From assembly GCF_013085345.1 (NCBI RefSeq), contig NZ_JABFAJ010000010.1:1-64000 (forward strand): 64,000 bases of DNA, given 5' to 3'. Shown piece by piece: positions 35,419 to 45,021 of this stretch. Source of the stretch: Isoptericola sediminis. GTDB lineage: Bacteria; Actinomycetota; Actinomycetes; Actinomycetales; Cellulomonadaceae. How positions within the stretch are numbered: position 1 is the first letter of the stretch; each line of letters starts with the position of its first letter. The notes beneath the pieces are model-generated. The model saw only the letters and a program-made list of their open reading frames with translations. It did no database searches and was not told where the DNA came from. Position numbers and translations under genes: made by a program.

Positions 35419-35637
35419 GTGGGACTGTTCCGCCGCCGCCCGGACGACGACCGCACCTGGGGCATGCGGTTCACCGAGTCGTTCCTGCCGGTCTTCGGGC
35501 CGGCGTCGATCCGCAGGACACCGCCCGTGCCCCCGAGCGCCGAGGACCTGGCTCGCGAGGCCCGCCTGCACAGCACCTACGAGCAGGTCACCGGGCCCGA
35601 CGGCCACCGTTACGTCGTCGAGCGTCACCCCGACTGA
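35419..35637 (+). CDS. Small hypothetical protein divergent from ohrR
   Basis: I do not recognise this 72-residue protein. It is basic at the start (GLFRRRPDDDRTWG), with a proline-rich middle and an end (YEQVTGPDGHRYVVERHPD) that looks like a small beta hairpin. The GTG at 35419 follows AGGAG. The palindrome 31 bases upstream suggests peroxide-responsive control with ohrR. The gene ends 16 bases before the 355-residue hypothetical gene. Confidence 0.5.
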   Translation: MGLFRRRPDDDRTWGMRFTESFLPVFGPASIRRTPPVPPSAEDLAREARLHSTYEQVTGPDGHRYVVERHPD

Positions 35638-35653
35638 CCGCGCGGGAGCCGCC

Positions 35654-36721
35654 ATGACGACGCCGCACGCTGCCGTGCCGATCTCGTTGCGCCTGGGACA
35701 GGTCCCCGCCATGCTCAACGCCGAGCTCGCCGACCACCCCGTCTACGACGGCTTCGAGCTCCAGCGGTTCGACGACCCCGAGCACGGCAGCGGAATACTC
35801 GCGTTCCTCACCCGCCGGGCGGACGGCACCGTCGACTACGCCGTCCAGCGTGGCCTCCGGCTGGACCGCGCCCGCTACGGCATCGGCGGCGGCATCCGGT
35901 CGTGGCGCGAGATCGACTTCGACCGGGACCGGCTCGAGGTGAGCGACGCCGGCACGGTGGCGCAGGTGCGGTTCGCCGACGCCGACGGCCACGTGGTCGA
36001 GATCGACGTCGACGACCGCGCTGCCGGCCCCCGGCGGCCGGCAGCGCTGCTCGCGCCCCTGGGAGCCGCGATCCGGCAGCCGGCCTCGCTGATGCTCGTG
36101 TGGATGCCGAGCTTCGACCTGCTGCGCGCGGTCCCGGGTCACGACCCCGTGGTCCGCATCGGGGGCCGGGATGTGGCGACCGGCCGGCTGCCCGCAGGGC
36201 GCCTCCACGGCAGGCTGCTGGTCAAGACCTCCGGCCGGCTGTGGGTGCTGGAGCTGAACCGCGACGGCGATCCCCCGGCCGTCGCGGGCGGGCCCGGGGA
36301 GGCCGCTCCCACCACCGACGGGGACGCGCTGCGGGGCGTCCGCGCCACCGCGGACGGACATGCCGCGCGGGTGCTCTTCCGCCCGCCCCTGCCGGACCCG
36401 GGCGAGCTCGCCGACGGCGACGCCCGGCACGGTGCGTGGCGCGTGCTGCTCGACGACGCGCTGCTCACGGGCGGCACCTGGAGCGTCGAGGTCGTCGACG
36501 GTCGCGCCGAGGTCGAGCTCGCGGTGACCCGGCGGTGGCGTCCGCGCCGACTGCCGGGGCTGATGCGCCTCGTCACCACGGCGCTGCCGGTCTTCCGCAC
36601 CTGGCCCACGACGTACGCCTGGCACGCCTCGGTCCCCCTCGACGGCGGCCCCGCGACGACCGCCTGGCGCCGGACGGGGACCGCGGGAGCGGCGGCCTAC
36701 CGGCGGGCGACCAGCAGCTGA
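35654..36721 (+). CDS. Hypothetical protein
   Basis: I cannot assign this 355-residue soluble protein. It lacks a signal peptide or membrane segment. It is beta-rich with many charged turns (SREIDFDRDRLEVSDAG-like segments, VGRRPAALLAPLG-type loops), and the second half has AWRVLLDDALLTGGTWSVEVVDGRAEVEL. The overall impression is of two similar beta-sandwich halves, but no motif is diagnostic. The ATG at 35654 is the only convincing start. It is behind the small divergent gene and likely under the same promoter, and it ends three bases from the convergent topA stop. Confidence 0.55.
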   Translation: MTTPHAAVPISLRLGQVPAMLNAELADHPVYDGFELQRFDDPEHGSGILAFLTRRADGTVDYAVQRGLRLDRARYGIGGGIRSWREIDFDRDRLEVSDAGTVAQVRFADADGHVVEIDVDDRAAGPRRPAALLAPLGAAIRQPASLMLVWMPSFDLLRAVPGHDPVVRIGGRDVATGRLPAGRLHGRLLVKTSGRLWVLELNRDGDPPAVAGGPGEAAPTTDGDALRGVRATADGHAARVLFRPPLPDPGELADGDARHGAWRVLLDDALLTGGTWSVEVVDGRAEVELAVTRRWRPRRLPGLMRLVTTALPVFRTWPTTYAWHASVPLDGGPATTAWRRTGTAGAAAYRRATSS

Positions 36722-36724
36722 CCG

Positions 36725-39502
36725 CTACTTCTTGGTCGTCGACGACTTCTTCGCGGCGGGCTTCTTGGCGGCCGGCTTCTTCGCGGTCGACTTCTTGGCC
36801 GACGTGCTGCGCTTCTTCGGCCCCTGGGCCCGCTTCTCGGCGAGCAGCTCGATGGCCCGCTCGGCCGTGATCGACTCCGGGGTGGCGTCCCGCGGGAGCG
36901 TCCGGTTGGTCTCGCCGTCGGTCACGTACGGACCGAACCGCCCGTCCTTGACCACGATCGGCTTGCCGCTGGTCGGGTCGTCGCCGAGCTCGCGCAGCGG
37001 CGGGGTCGCCGTCCGGCCCCGGCCACGCTTCGGCTGGGCGAAGACCTTCAGCGCCTCGTCGAGGGTGATCGTGAAGAGCTGCTCCTCGGACTCGATGGAC
37101 CGCGAGTCCGTGCCCCGCTTGAGGTACGGCCCGTACCGGCCGTTCTGCGCGGTGATCTCCTCCTCGGTCTCCGGGTCGGTGCCCACCACGCGCGGCAGCG
37201 ACAGGATCCGCAGCGCGTCCTCCAGCGTCACCGTATCCAACGACATGGTCTTCAGCAGCGACCCGGTGCGGGGCTTGGGCTGGGCGGCCTTCGCCTTCTT
37301 CTGGGCTGCCTGGGAGAGGTTCGGGTCGATCTCGGGCAGGTCGAGCTTCTCGGTGACGAACGGTCCGAAGCGGCCGTTCTTCGCCACGATCTCGTGGCCC
37401 GACTCCGGGTCGACACCGAGCACGCGCCCGTCGTCGGCACCGGCCTTGAGCAGCTCGCGCGCCTTCTCGACCGTCAGCTCGTCCGGGGCCACGTCGTCGG
37501 GCACCGAGGCCCGCGGCGCCTTGCCGTCCTTGCCCGGCTCCGCCTGCAGGTCCTCCAGGTACGGCCCGTACCGACCGACCCGGACCCGGATGCCCTCGCC
37601 GATCTCGACCGAGTTGATGACCACGGGGTCGATCTCCCCGAGGTTCTCCACCAGGTCGCGCAGGCCCCACTGCTCGTCGCCGCCGGAGCCGTCCCCGAAG
37701 TAGAACCGCGTCAGCCAGGCCAGGCGCTCCCGGTCACCGGACGCGATCTGGTCGAGGTCGGCCTCCATCTCGGCGGTGAAGTCGTAGTCGATGAGCCGGG
37801 CGAAGTGCTCCTCCAGCAGCCGCACGACGGCGAAGGCCAGCCACGTGGGCACCATGGCCTGGCCCTTGGTGCGCACGTAGCCGCGGTCCTGGATCGTCGA
37901 GATCGTCGCCGCGTAGGTGGACGGGCGCCCGATCCCGAGCTCCTCGAGCGCCTTGACCAGCGACGCCTCCGTGTAGCGCGCGGGCGGGCTCGTCGAGTGC
38001 CCCTCGGCCGCGATCTCCGTCCCGGCCAGGGCGTCGCCCTCGGCCATGCGCGGCAGCCGGCTCTCCTTCGGGCCGGCGGGCGCGGAGCCGCCGCCCTCAG
38101 GGGTCTCGACGTCCGTCGACTCCTCGTAGGCGGCGAGGAACCCGCGGAAGGTGATCACGGTGCCCGACGCCGAGAAGACGGCGTCGCGACCGGCCCGGTC
38201 ACCGGCGCCGTCCCCGAGACGGGCGCCCAGCCGGACGGACGCCGTCGACCCCTTGGCGTCGGCCATCTGCGAGGCGACGGTCCGCTTCCAGATGAGCTCG
38301 TAGAGCTTGAACTGGTCCCCCGAGATCTCACCGGCCACCTGCGCCGGGGTGCGGAAGGAGTCGCCCGCGGGACGGATCGCCTCGTGCGCCTCCTGCGCGC
38401 CCTTGTTCTTCGAGGCGTACAGCCGCGGCGCACCCGGCACGTACTCGGAGCCGTACAGCTCGGCGGCCTGGCGCCGGGCGGCGTCGGTCGCCTCGGCGGA
38501 CAGCGCCGGCGAGTCGGTCCGCATGTAGGTGATGTAGCCGTTCTCGTACAGCGCCTGGGCGGTGCGCATCGTCTGCCGCGAGGCCATGCGCAGCTTGCGC
38601 GACGCCTCCTGCTGCAGGGTCGAGGTCGTGAACGGCGCGGCGGGCTTGCGCGAGTAGGGCTTGGTCTCCAGGGACCGGACCGCGAAGGACGCCTCGTCGA
38701 GCCCGGCGACGACCGCCCCCGCAGCGGCCTCGTCGAGGTGCACGACGCCGGTGCGCACCTTGAGGCGGCCCAGGTCGTCGAAGTCGCGGCCCGTCGCGAC
38801 GCGGTCGCCGTCCAGACCGGTCAGGCGGGCGCGGAAGAGCTGGCCGGCGTCGTCGCCGGACTCGGGGGCGAAGGAGCCGGTGACGTCCCAGTAGTCGGCG
38901 GTCACGAACGCCATGCGGTCCCGCTCGCGCTCGACGACCAGCCGCGTGGCCACGGACTGCACCCGGCCCGCGGACAGGCCCTGGCGGACCTTGCGCCACA
39001 GGACGGGCGAGACCTCGTAGCCGTAGAGACGGTCGAGGATGCGACGGGTCTCCTGGGCGTCGACGAGGTCGTCGTCCAGGTCACGGGTGTTCTCCAGCGC
39101 CCGGGTGATGGCCTCGCGGGTGATCTCGTGGAACACCATCCGCTTGACGGGGACCTTGGGCTTGAGCTCCTCGATGAGGTGCCAGGCGATGGCCTCGCCC
39201 TCGCGGTCCTCGTCCGTGGCGAGGTACAGCTCGTCGGCGTCCTTCAGCGCGGCCTTCAGCTCCCGCACCTTGGACTTCTTGTCGGCGTGCACGACGTAGT
39301 AGGGGTCGAAGCCGTTGTCGACGTCGACGGCGAACTTCTTGTACGGCCCCTTCTTCATCTCCGCCGGCAGCTCGGACGGCTGCGGGAGGTCACGGATGTG
39401 GCCGACGCTGGCCTCCACGACGTAGTCGTCGCCGAGGTAGCCCTGGATCTTGCGAGCCTTCGTCGGGGACTCGACGATCACGAGCTTGCGGGCCTGAGGC
39501 AT
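36725..39502 (-). CDS. topA: DNA topoisomerase I
   Basis: This 925-residue type IA enzyme relaxes negative supercoils. It has the Toprim domain with ATDEDREGEAIAWHL (from residue 95) and the catalytic tyrosine Tyr326 in YITYMRTDS. The QGLSAGRVQSVATRL and RPAGDSFRTPAQVAGEIS segments follow, and then a long C-terminal DNA-binding region with several repeats of the form NGRYGPYL/DGRFGPYV. The extreme C-terminus is a lysine-alanine tail (about residues 895-925) typical of actinobacterial TopA. The ATG at 39502 is standard. Here tmk lies 3.4 kb downstream on the same strand, separated by five genes. Confidence 0.96.
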   Translation of the reverse strand: MPQARKLVIVESPTKARKIQGYLGDDYVVEASVGHIRDLPQPSELPAEMKKGPYKKFAVDVDNGFDPYYVVHADKKSKVRELKAALKDADELYLATDEDREGEAIAWHLIEELKPKVPVKRMVFHEITREAITRALENTRDLDDDLVDAQETRRILDRLYGYEVSPVLWRKVRQGLSAGRVQSVATRLVVERERDRMAFVTADYWDVTGSFAPESGDDAGQLFRARLTGLDGDRVATGRDFDDLGRLKVRTGVVHLDEAAAGAVVAGLDEASFAVRSLETKPYSRKPAAPFTTSTLQQEASRKLRMASRQTMRTAQALYENGYITYMRTDSPALSAEATDAARRQAAELYGSEYVPGAPRLYASKNKGAQEAHEAIRPAGDSFRTPAQVAGEISGDQFKLYELIWKRTVASQMADAKGSTASVRLGARLGDGAGDRAGRDAVFSASGTVITFRGFLAAYEESTDVETPEGGGSAPAGPKESRLPRMAEGDALAGTEIAAEGHSTSPPARYTEASLVKALEELGIGRPSTYAATISTIQDRGYVRTKGQAMVPTWLAFAVVRLLEEHFARLIDYDFTAEMEADLDQIASGDRERLAWLTRFYFGDGSGGDEQWGLRDLVENLGEIDPVVINSVEIGEGIRVRVGRYGPYLEDLQAEPGKDGKAPRASVPDDVAPDELTVEKARELLKAGADDGRVLGVDPESGHEIVAKNGRFGPFVTEKLDLPEIDPNLSQAAQKKAKAAQPKPRTGSLLKTMSLDTVTLEDALRILSLPRVVGTDPETEEEITAQNGRYGPYLKRGTDSRSIESEEQLFTITLDEALKVFAQPKRGRGRTATPPLRELGDDPTSGKPIVVKDGRFGPYVTDGETNRTLPRDATPESITAERAIELLAEKRAQGPKKRSTSAKKSTAKKPAAKKPAAKKSSTTKK

Positions 39503-39654
39503 CCGTTCCTGCTTTCCGACGGTGGTGGCGGGACGCGGCGCCGGGAGCGTCGCGTCCTGTCACGGTACGACACGCTCGACGACGGCGGAACTCTACCGAG
39601 GCACGCCCGGCCCGGCGCACGGCGGTCCACAGGGCCGCCACCGGGCGGCGGCGC

Positions 39655-40650
39655 TCACTCCCGCGGTCGTGCCGTCGCCTGACGCACCAGGAGCAGCAGC
39701 GCGAACGTCACCGCGGTGGCGGCGAGGACACCGAGGACCCCGACCGCATAGGCGGTGACGTCCTCGCCGATGGGCACGCTGGCGGCGTCGACGAGCCGCA
39801 CGCCGCCCGCGAGGGCCACCGTGCCGGCGACCAGGGCGCTGAGGAGCAGGAGTCCCGCGACCACGGAGGAACCGGGCGACGACAAGGCGTTCGGCCGGGC
39901 CTCGCCCGTGGGCAGTCGGTGCCGGCGCGGGGCGACGTCGAGCGACGAGGACGGCGTCAGGGCGCACACGAGGGCGCCCCAGGCGAGCACGACGAACAGG
40001 GCCGCGACGACGTCGGACGGCCGGTGCCACTGCCCGACGAGCGTGGCCACACCCGTCGCGGCCGTGTACGAGGCACCCAGCAGCGCGACGACGGCCCGCC
40101 AGGCCCGCGGGGTGGCGAAGAGCAGCGCGACCGAGACGGAGGCCGCCACCGTGGTGTGCCCGCTGGGCAGCGTGTTGCCGCTGTACCAGCCCGGCAGCAG
40201 GTCGGGGCGCGTCAGCAGGTAGTGCTTCAGCACCTGGGTGGTGAGGTTGGCCCCGCCGACCAGGGCCGCGACCTGCAGCGCCACGACCCACCGTCGACGG
40301 ACCACCGCGACCAGCATCGCGGCGCCGATCCCGGCCACCACGAACGCCACCGACACGACGTCGAGCACGGGCTCGGCCACCCGCCACAGGCTGTCCTGCC
40401 CGTAGAGCGCGCCGTCGCGGGCGAGGTCGTCGAGCTGCTGACCGGGCAGGGTCGTGACCAGCACCCGGTACGTGAGCCAGACCCCGAGCGCGGCCACGAG
40501 CGCGATCACCGCCGCCGCGGCCTGGGCCAGCGGACGGGTCTCGGGCTGCAGAGGTGCGGCGACCTGCGCCACCGGCCGCGATCCCTGCGCGGTCGTCGCG
40601 CCCGTCGGCCGGGGCGGCGCGACCGGGACCTCGTGGAAGTCGCCGTTCAT
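39655..40650 (-). CDS. PAP2-family phosphatase
   Basis: This 331-residue membrane protein has six or more transmembrane segments and the three PAP2 motifs: KHYLLTRPD (motif 1), PSGHTT (motif 2) and a QWHRPSDVV segment (motif 3, with the His and Asp conserved and the Arg shifted). Such enzymes remove phosphate from lipid or isoprenoid phosphates at the outer face of the membrane. A hydrophilic N-terminal stretch of about 50 residues precedes the first helix. The ATG at 40650 is preferred over the upstream GTG. The exact substrate is unknown. Confidence 0.82.
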   Translation of the reverse strand: MNGDFHEVPVAPPRPTGATTAQGSRPVAQVAAPLQPETRPLAQAAAAVIALVAALGVWLTYRVLVTTLPGQQLDDLARDGALYGQDSLWRVAEPVLDVVSVAFVVAGIGAAMLVAVVRRRWVVALQVAALVGGANLTTQVLKHYLLTRPDLLPGWYSGNTLPSGHTTVAASVSVALLFATPRAWRAVVALLGASYTAATGVATLVGQWHRPSDVVAALFVVLAWGALVCALTPSSSLDVAPRRHRLPTGEARPNALSSPGSSVVAGLLLLSALVAGTVALAGGVRLVDAASVPIGEDVTAYAVGVLGVLAATAVTFALLLLVRQATARPRE

Positions 40651-40725
40651 GCAGGTCAGGATAACCAGTCCGTGTGATGTTCCGGTGGACGGCCGGTGCA
40701 CTCTCCGGACGGCGACGCGTCCGGG

Positions 40726-41814
40726 TCAGCGGGACAGGTCCGGGGGCAGGCCGTGGGCCCCGGCCGACGCCGGGTCGTGCAGGTGGCAGGCCACGCGGCG
40801 CGCCGCTTCCTGCGCGCCCCGGTCCCCGAGCGCCGTGGCGGTCAGACCGGGCCGCACCTCCCGGCACACGTCCATCGCGTGCGCGCACCGGGGCGCGAAC
40901 GGGCAGCCCGGCGGCAGCCGGTGCATGTCGGGCGGGGCGCCGGGGATCCCCGTCAGCTCGCGGCGCTCGCCCCGCAGCGGCGGGAAGGAGTGCAGCAGGG
41001 CCGACGAGTAGGGGTGCCGGGGCCGGCGGTAGATCTCCTCGGCACCGGCGTCCTCGACGATGTCGCCCGCGTACATGATCGCGATGCGGTCGGCGATCTC
41101 GATGAGGAGCGACACGTCGTGGGTGATGAAGACGACGGAGAAGCCCAGACGCTGCCGGAGGTCGGCGATCTCCTCGACGATCTGGCGCTGCATGACCACG
41201 TCCAGCGCCGTGGTGGGCTCGTCCATGATGAGCACCTGCGGGTCCAGGGCCAGCGCCATGGCGATCATGACCCGCTGACGCATCCCGCCGGAGAGCTGGT
41301 GCGGGAAGTCGCGCAGCCGGTCGGCGTTGATCCCGACCATCTCCAGCAGCGACGCGGCCTGGTCCCAGGCCTCCCGCCGGCGCATGCCCGGACGGTGCGC
41401 CAGGATGCCGTCGGCGATCTGCCGGCCGACACGGTAGACGGGGTTCAGCGAGTTCATCGCCCCCTGGAACACGATCGCGGTGTCCCGCCAGCGCGAGGCG
41501 CGCAGCTCGGCGTCGCTCTGGCGCAGCACGTCGGTGCGTCGTCCGTCCCGGTCGGTGAAGTGCACGCTGCCGGAGGTGATGAGCCCGGGGGGCGGCAGCA
41601 ACCGGGTCGCGGCGTAGGCGAGGGTCGACTTGCCGCAGCCGGACTCGCCGGCCAGGCCCAGGACCTCGCCGCGGTGCAGGGTGAGCGAGACGTCCCGCAG
41701 CACGTGGGTGGCGTCATCGACGTAGCCGTAGTCGACCGAGAGATTCTCGATCTCGAGCACCGGCTCGCCGACCGCCCCCGTCGGGGCGGGCACGTCGAGG
41801 GTCGAGGCGGTCAT
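40726..41814 (-). CDS. Oligopeptide-type ABC transporter ATPase (DppD/OppD-like)
   Basis: This 362-residue cytoplasmic ATPase has Walker A GESGCGKST near residue 55, the signature LSGGMRQRVMIAMAL, Walker B VLIMDEPTTALD and the switch histidine FITHDVSLL. The C-terminal oligo_HPY region has four cysteines (CPFAPRC, then DVC and a later CHL), the spacing seen in DppD proteins that carry a [4Fe-4S] cluster. The ATG at 41814 overlaps the upstream permease stop as ATGA. It is the last gene of the operon that begins with the beta-glucosidase. It pairs with the second ATPase at 43835. Confidence 0.9.
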   Translation of the reverse strand: MTASTLDVPAPTGAVGEPVLEIENLSVDYGYVDDATHVLRDVSLTLHRGEVLGLAGESGCGKSTLAYAATRLLPPPGLITSGSVHFTDRDGRRTDVLRQSDAELRASRWRDTAIVFQGAMNSLNPVYRVGRQIADGILAHRPGMRRREAWDQAASLLEMVGINADRLRDFPHQLSGGMRQRVMIAMALALDPQVLIMDEPTTALDVVMQRQIVEEIADLRQRLGFSVVFITHDVSLLIEIADRIAIMYAGDIVEDAGAEEIYRRPRHPYSSALLHSFPPLRGERRELTGIPGAPPDMHRLPPGCPFAPRCAHAMDVCREVRPGLTATALGDRGAQEAARRVACHLHDPASAGAHGLPPDLSR

Positions 41815-42854
41815 GAGCGCTCCTTGCGGGTCGGGCCGGCGGCGGCGGCACGGGGTCCTGCCCCCGGTGGCGTGCGCAGGACCGGCGTGAAGCCGATCCG
41901 CGGACGGATGCGCCGGCGCCGCAGGACGCGGGCGTTCATCCCGGTGCTGCGCAGGCGCGGGTTGACGAACTCGTCGATGCCGAAGTTGACCAGCGTCAGC
42001 GCCATGCCGAGCAGGGCGATGCAGAGGCCCGCCGGGACGAACCACCACCAGGCGCCGCGCTGCAGCGCGAGGTTGTTCTGCGCCCAGAACAGGATGGTTC
42101 CCCAGTTCCAGTCGGAGACGGGCGTGATGCCGATGAACGCCAGCGTCACCTGGGACATGACGGCGAACGTCACGGTGCCCACGAACCCGGCGGCGATGAT
42201 CGCGGTGAGGTTGGGCAGCACCTCGGCGAGCACGAGGCGCCAGGTGCGCTCGCCGTTGGCCCGTGCCGCCTCGACGAAGTCGCGCTTGCGCAGCGACAGC
42301 GTCTGGGCGCGCATCACCCGTGCGCCCCACGCCCAACCGGTCGCCCCGATGACGAGCGCGACGGTGACACCGCCGGCGGTGGGGAGCTGACCGGCGATGA
42401 TGATGATCAGCGGCAGCTGCGGGATGACGAGGAACACGTTCGACAGCGCCGAGAGCGTCTCGTCCCCGGCGCCGCCGACGAACCCTGCCGTCACGCCGAC
42501 GACCACGCCGAGCACGGTGGCCGACACCCCGGCGATGAGCCCGACCACGAGGACCCCGCGGGTACCCACGACGATCTGGGACAGGATGTCCCGCCCCGTG
42601 TGGTCGGTGCCGAGCCAGTGCGTCCACGACGGCGGCTGCAGCAGGTCCACCGAGACCTGGTTGGGGTCGTAGGGAGCGATCCACGGCCCGACCACGGCCA
42701 GGACGCCGAAGAAGAGCAGGATGCCGATCCCGGTGAGGGCCTTGCCGTTGCGCAGGAACAGGAACCGTTTCGGTCGGCGCGGGTCGCGCGTCCGGTGTTC
42801 GACGGCGGGTTCGACGACGGTCTCGGACTCGACCAGCGACGTGTCCTGGGCCAT
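41811..42854 (-). CDS. Oligopeptide-type ABC transporter permease (DppC-like)
   Basis: This 347-residue inner membrane protein has the OppC-type N-terminus (first helix after about 40 hydrophilic residues) and a conserved loop WLGTDHTGRDILSQ. Five more transmembrane segments include the EAA loop, EAARANGERTWRLVLAEVLPN. The C-terminal 50 residues are basic and not part of the fold. It forms the translocation pore with the gene at 42858. The ATG at 42854 is 3 bases after the neighbour's stop. Confidence 0.9.
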   Translation of the reverse strand: MAQDTSLVESETVVEPAVEHRTRDPRRPKRFLFLRNGKALTGIGILLFFGVLAVVGPWIAPYDPNQVSVDLLQPPSWTHWLGTDHTGRDILSQIVVGTRGVLVVGLIAGVSATVLGVVVGVTAGFVGGAGDETLSALSNVFLVIPQLPLIIIIAGQLPTAGGVTVALVIGATGWAWGARVMRAQTLSLRKRDFVEAARANGERTWRLVLAEVLPNLTAIIAAGFVGTVTFAVMSQVTLAFIGITPVSDWNWGTILFWAQNNLALQRGAWWWFVPAGLCIALLGMALTLVNFGIDEFVNPRLRSTGMNARVLRRRRIRPRIGFTPVLRTPPGAGPRAAAAGPTRKERS

Positions 42855-42857
42855 GGG

Positions 42858-43838
42858 TCACCCCTCCTGACGGGCGCGCGGGTCGAGCGCGGCGTAGACG
42901 AAGTCGGCGATGATGTTCGCCCCGAGCACGGCGAGCGTGATGACGAGGAAGCAGCCCTGCATCAGCGGGTAGTCCTGGGTGTTGACCGCCTGGAACAGCG
43001 TGTAGCCGATGCCCTGGTAGGAGAAGACCATTTCCATGATCAGGGTGCCGCCGACGACGAACCCGAGGGACAGGGCGAAGTTGGAGACCTGCGGCAGGAT
43101 CGCGTTGCGCGCGGCGTAGCCGACCATCACGGTGCGTTCCGGCAGGCCCTTGGCGTGGGCGACGGTGACGTAGTCCTCCGAGGAGACCGTGACGACCATG
43201 TTGCGCATGCCCAGGATCCAGCCGGCGATCGAGGACAGCACCACCGTCAGCGCGGGCAGGAAGCCGTAGTAGATCACCGAGCCCACGAACTCCCACGACC
43301 ACGCGGGCACCATGCCGCGGTCGTAGCTGCCCGAGGAGGGGAACCAGCCGAGCGTCACCGAGAACACGGTGATCGCGATGAGGCCGAGCCAGAAGTACGG
43401 CACCGCGGAGAAGAAGGTCGTGATCGGCAGCAGGGCGTCCGCCCAGGTGCCCCGGCGCCACCCGATCGCGACGCCGATCGACGTCCCGAGGACGAAGGCG
43501 ATGATCGTGGCGATCCCCACCAGCCCGATCGTCCACGGCAGCGCCTGCTGGACGATCTCGGCGACCGGCGTCGGGAAGAACGTGAACGACAGCCCGAGGT
43601 CGCCGCGCAGCAGCAGACCCCAGTAGTCGACGTACTGCTGCCAGATCGAGGAGCTGGTGTCGAGGCCGAACAGGACCCGGATGGACTCCTCCGCGTTGGA
43701 GTCGATCCGTCCCTGCATGCGCCCCATGAGGGCCGTCACCGGGTCGCCCGGCATCAGACGCGGGATGAGGAAGTTGATGGTCACCGCGGCCCACGCGGTG
43801 ATCAGGTAGAAGATCGTGCGGCGGACGGCGAACCTCAC
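42858..43838 (-). CDS. Oligopeptide-type ABC transporter permease (DppB-like)
   Basis: This 326-residue permease has the first helix after a short N-terminus ([18 protein letters not shown]), the conserved N-terminal region [16 protein letters not shown], and the EAA-like loop [23 protein letters not shown]. The GTG at 43838 overlaps the ATPase stop (GTGA), showing translational coupling. It forms a heterodimer with the downstream permease. Confidence 0.92.
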   Translation of the reverse strand: MRFAVRRTIFYLITAWAAVTINFLIPRLMPGDPVTALMGRMQGRIDSNAEESIRVLFGLDTSSSIWQQYVDYWGLLLRGDLGLSFTFFPTPVAEIVQQALPWTIGLVGIATIIAFVLGTSIGVAIGWRRGTWADALLPITTFFSAVPYFWLGLIAITVFSVTLGWFPSSGSYDRGMVPAWSWEFVGSVIYYGFLPALTVVLSSIAGWILGMRNMVVTVSSEDYVTVAHAKGLPERTVMVGYAARNAILPQVSNFALSLGFVVGGTLIMEMVFSYQGIGYTLFQAVNTQDYPLMQGCFLVITLAVLGANIIADFVYAALDPRARQEG

Positions 43839-44914
43839 GGGGTCCCTCCTTCGTCGGTGCGCCGGCCGTAGGCGTCGAGGACGTCGCCGAGGCGCGGGCG
43901 GTCAGCACGGTCCGCGTACCCCCAGCAGGCGACCGCGCGTCCCGCGGCGACCTCGATCAGCGTCGGCGTCTCGGTGCGGCACACGTCGGTGGCGAAGGGG
44001 CAGCGGGGGTGGAACCGGCACCCGGCGGGCGGGTCGACGAGGCTGGGGGCCTCGCCGCGAGCCCCGTGGGCCCGGGTCGCGAGGTCGTCCGGGTCCGGCG
44101 CCGAACCGATGAGCAGCTGGGTGTACGGGTGCCGCGGGTCCTGGGTGACCGACTCGCTGTCACCGGTCTCCACGACCCGCCCGGCGTACATCACGGCCGT
44201 CCGGTCGGCGAAGTAGCGGGCCGAGGCGATGTCGTGCGTGATGTAGAGGATCGCGATGTCGAGACGGTCGCGCAGGTCCTGCAGCAGGTTGAGGATCCCG
44301 AGCCGGATCGAGACGTCGAGCATCGAGATCGGCTCGTCGGCCAGCAGCACCTCGGGGTCGGCGGCCAGGGCCCGGGCGATCGCGACGCGCTGCCGCTGAC
44401 CCCCGGAGAGCTCGTGCGGGAACTTGTCGATGTACCGCTCGGTGGGGCTGAGCCGGACCCGCTCGAGCAGCCGCTCGATCGCGGCCTCCAGCTCGGCGCC
44501 GCGCAGCCTGCCCTGGTGGATGCGCACGCTGCGCGAGAGCGTGTACCGCACCGTGTGGACCGGGTTCAGCGAGCCGAACGGGTCCTGGAAGATCATCTGG
44601 ACGCGCCCGACGTAGGCCCGGAATCCTCGGCGACGACGCACGGTCGCGTCCCGGCCGTGCAGCTCGAGGCTCCCGGCGGTGCGCGGCATCAGCTGGGCGA
44701 GCAGGCGGGCGATGGTCGACTTGCCGGACCCGGACTCGCCGACCAGGGCGACGACCTCGCCGCGGTGCAGCGTGAGGTCGACGTCGTCCACGGCGTGGAC
44801 GACGGCGCCGCGGCGGCCGCGGACCGGGAAGTGCTTGGTCAGGCCGACGGCGCGCAGGACCGGGACGTCGCGCTCCGTGGCGGCCGGGGACGGGTCGGTT
44901 GCTGAGGTACTCAT
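43835..44914 (-). CDS. Oligopeptide-type ABC transporter ATPase (DppF/OppF-like)
   Basis: This 359-residue ATPase has Walker [10 protein letters not shown] near residue 55, the signature [15 protein letters not shown], Walker [13 protein letters not shown] and the switch histidine ITHDIASA. The C-terminal region also has the four-cysteine oligo_HPY pattern (CRFHPRC, then DVC and AVACWGY). The two ATPases are separated by the permease genes, so the order is ATPase, permease, permease, ATPase. The ATG at 44914 is used. A GC-rich hairpin lies between it and the binding-protein gene. Confidence 0.9.
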   Translation of the reverse strand: MSTSATDPSPAATERDVPVLRAVGLTKHFPVRGRRGAVVHAVDDVDLTLHRGEVVALVGESGSGKSTIARLLAQLMPRTAGSLELHGRDATVRRRRGFRAYVGRVQMIFQDPFGSLNPVHTVRYTLSRSVRIHQGRLRGAELEAAIERLLERVRLSPTERYIDKFPHELSGGQRQRVAIARALAADPEVLLADEPISMLDVSIRLGILNLLQDLRDRLDIAILYITHDIASARYFADRTAVMYAGRVVETGDSESVTQDPRHPYTQLLIGSAPDPDDLATRAHGARGEAPSLVDPPAGCRFHPRCPFATDVCRTETPTLIEVAAGRAVACWGYADRADRPRLGDVLDAYGRRTDEGGTP

Positions 44915-44956
44915 GCGGTCACCTGGGTGGGAAGGGACGGCGGGACGGGACCGGGG

Positions 44957-45006
44957 CCCGGTCGGCCGGCGTCCGCCCGCTGGGGGCGACGGCCGGCCGA
45001 CCCGGG
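44957..45006 (-). terminator. GC-rich hairpin between binding-protein and ATPase genes
   Basis: Arms CCCGGTCGGCCGGC (44957-44970) and GCCGGCCGACCCGGG (44992-45006) pair with one bulged base. It lies 15 bases behind the stop of the solute-binding protein gene. Such structures often lower downstream expression or stabilise the upstream mRNA so that the binding protein is made in excess. Confidence 0.55.
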
Positions 45007-45021
45007 ACCGCGACGTCCTGG

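Noticed and set aside
37394-39682. 762-codon open frame opposite topA
   Set aside because: Same antisense artefact. Composition is Leu/Gly/Val/Arg-rich with no domain, while topA on the other strand is complete.
40726-43908. Single 1060-codon frame running through the ABC operon
   Set aside because: Only the last third is real (the ATPase). The rest is out of frame with the two permease genes, which have correct domains and overlapping starts.
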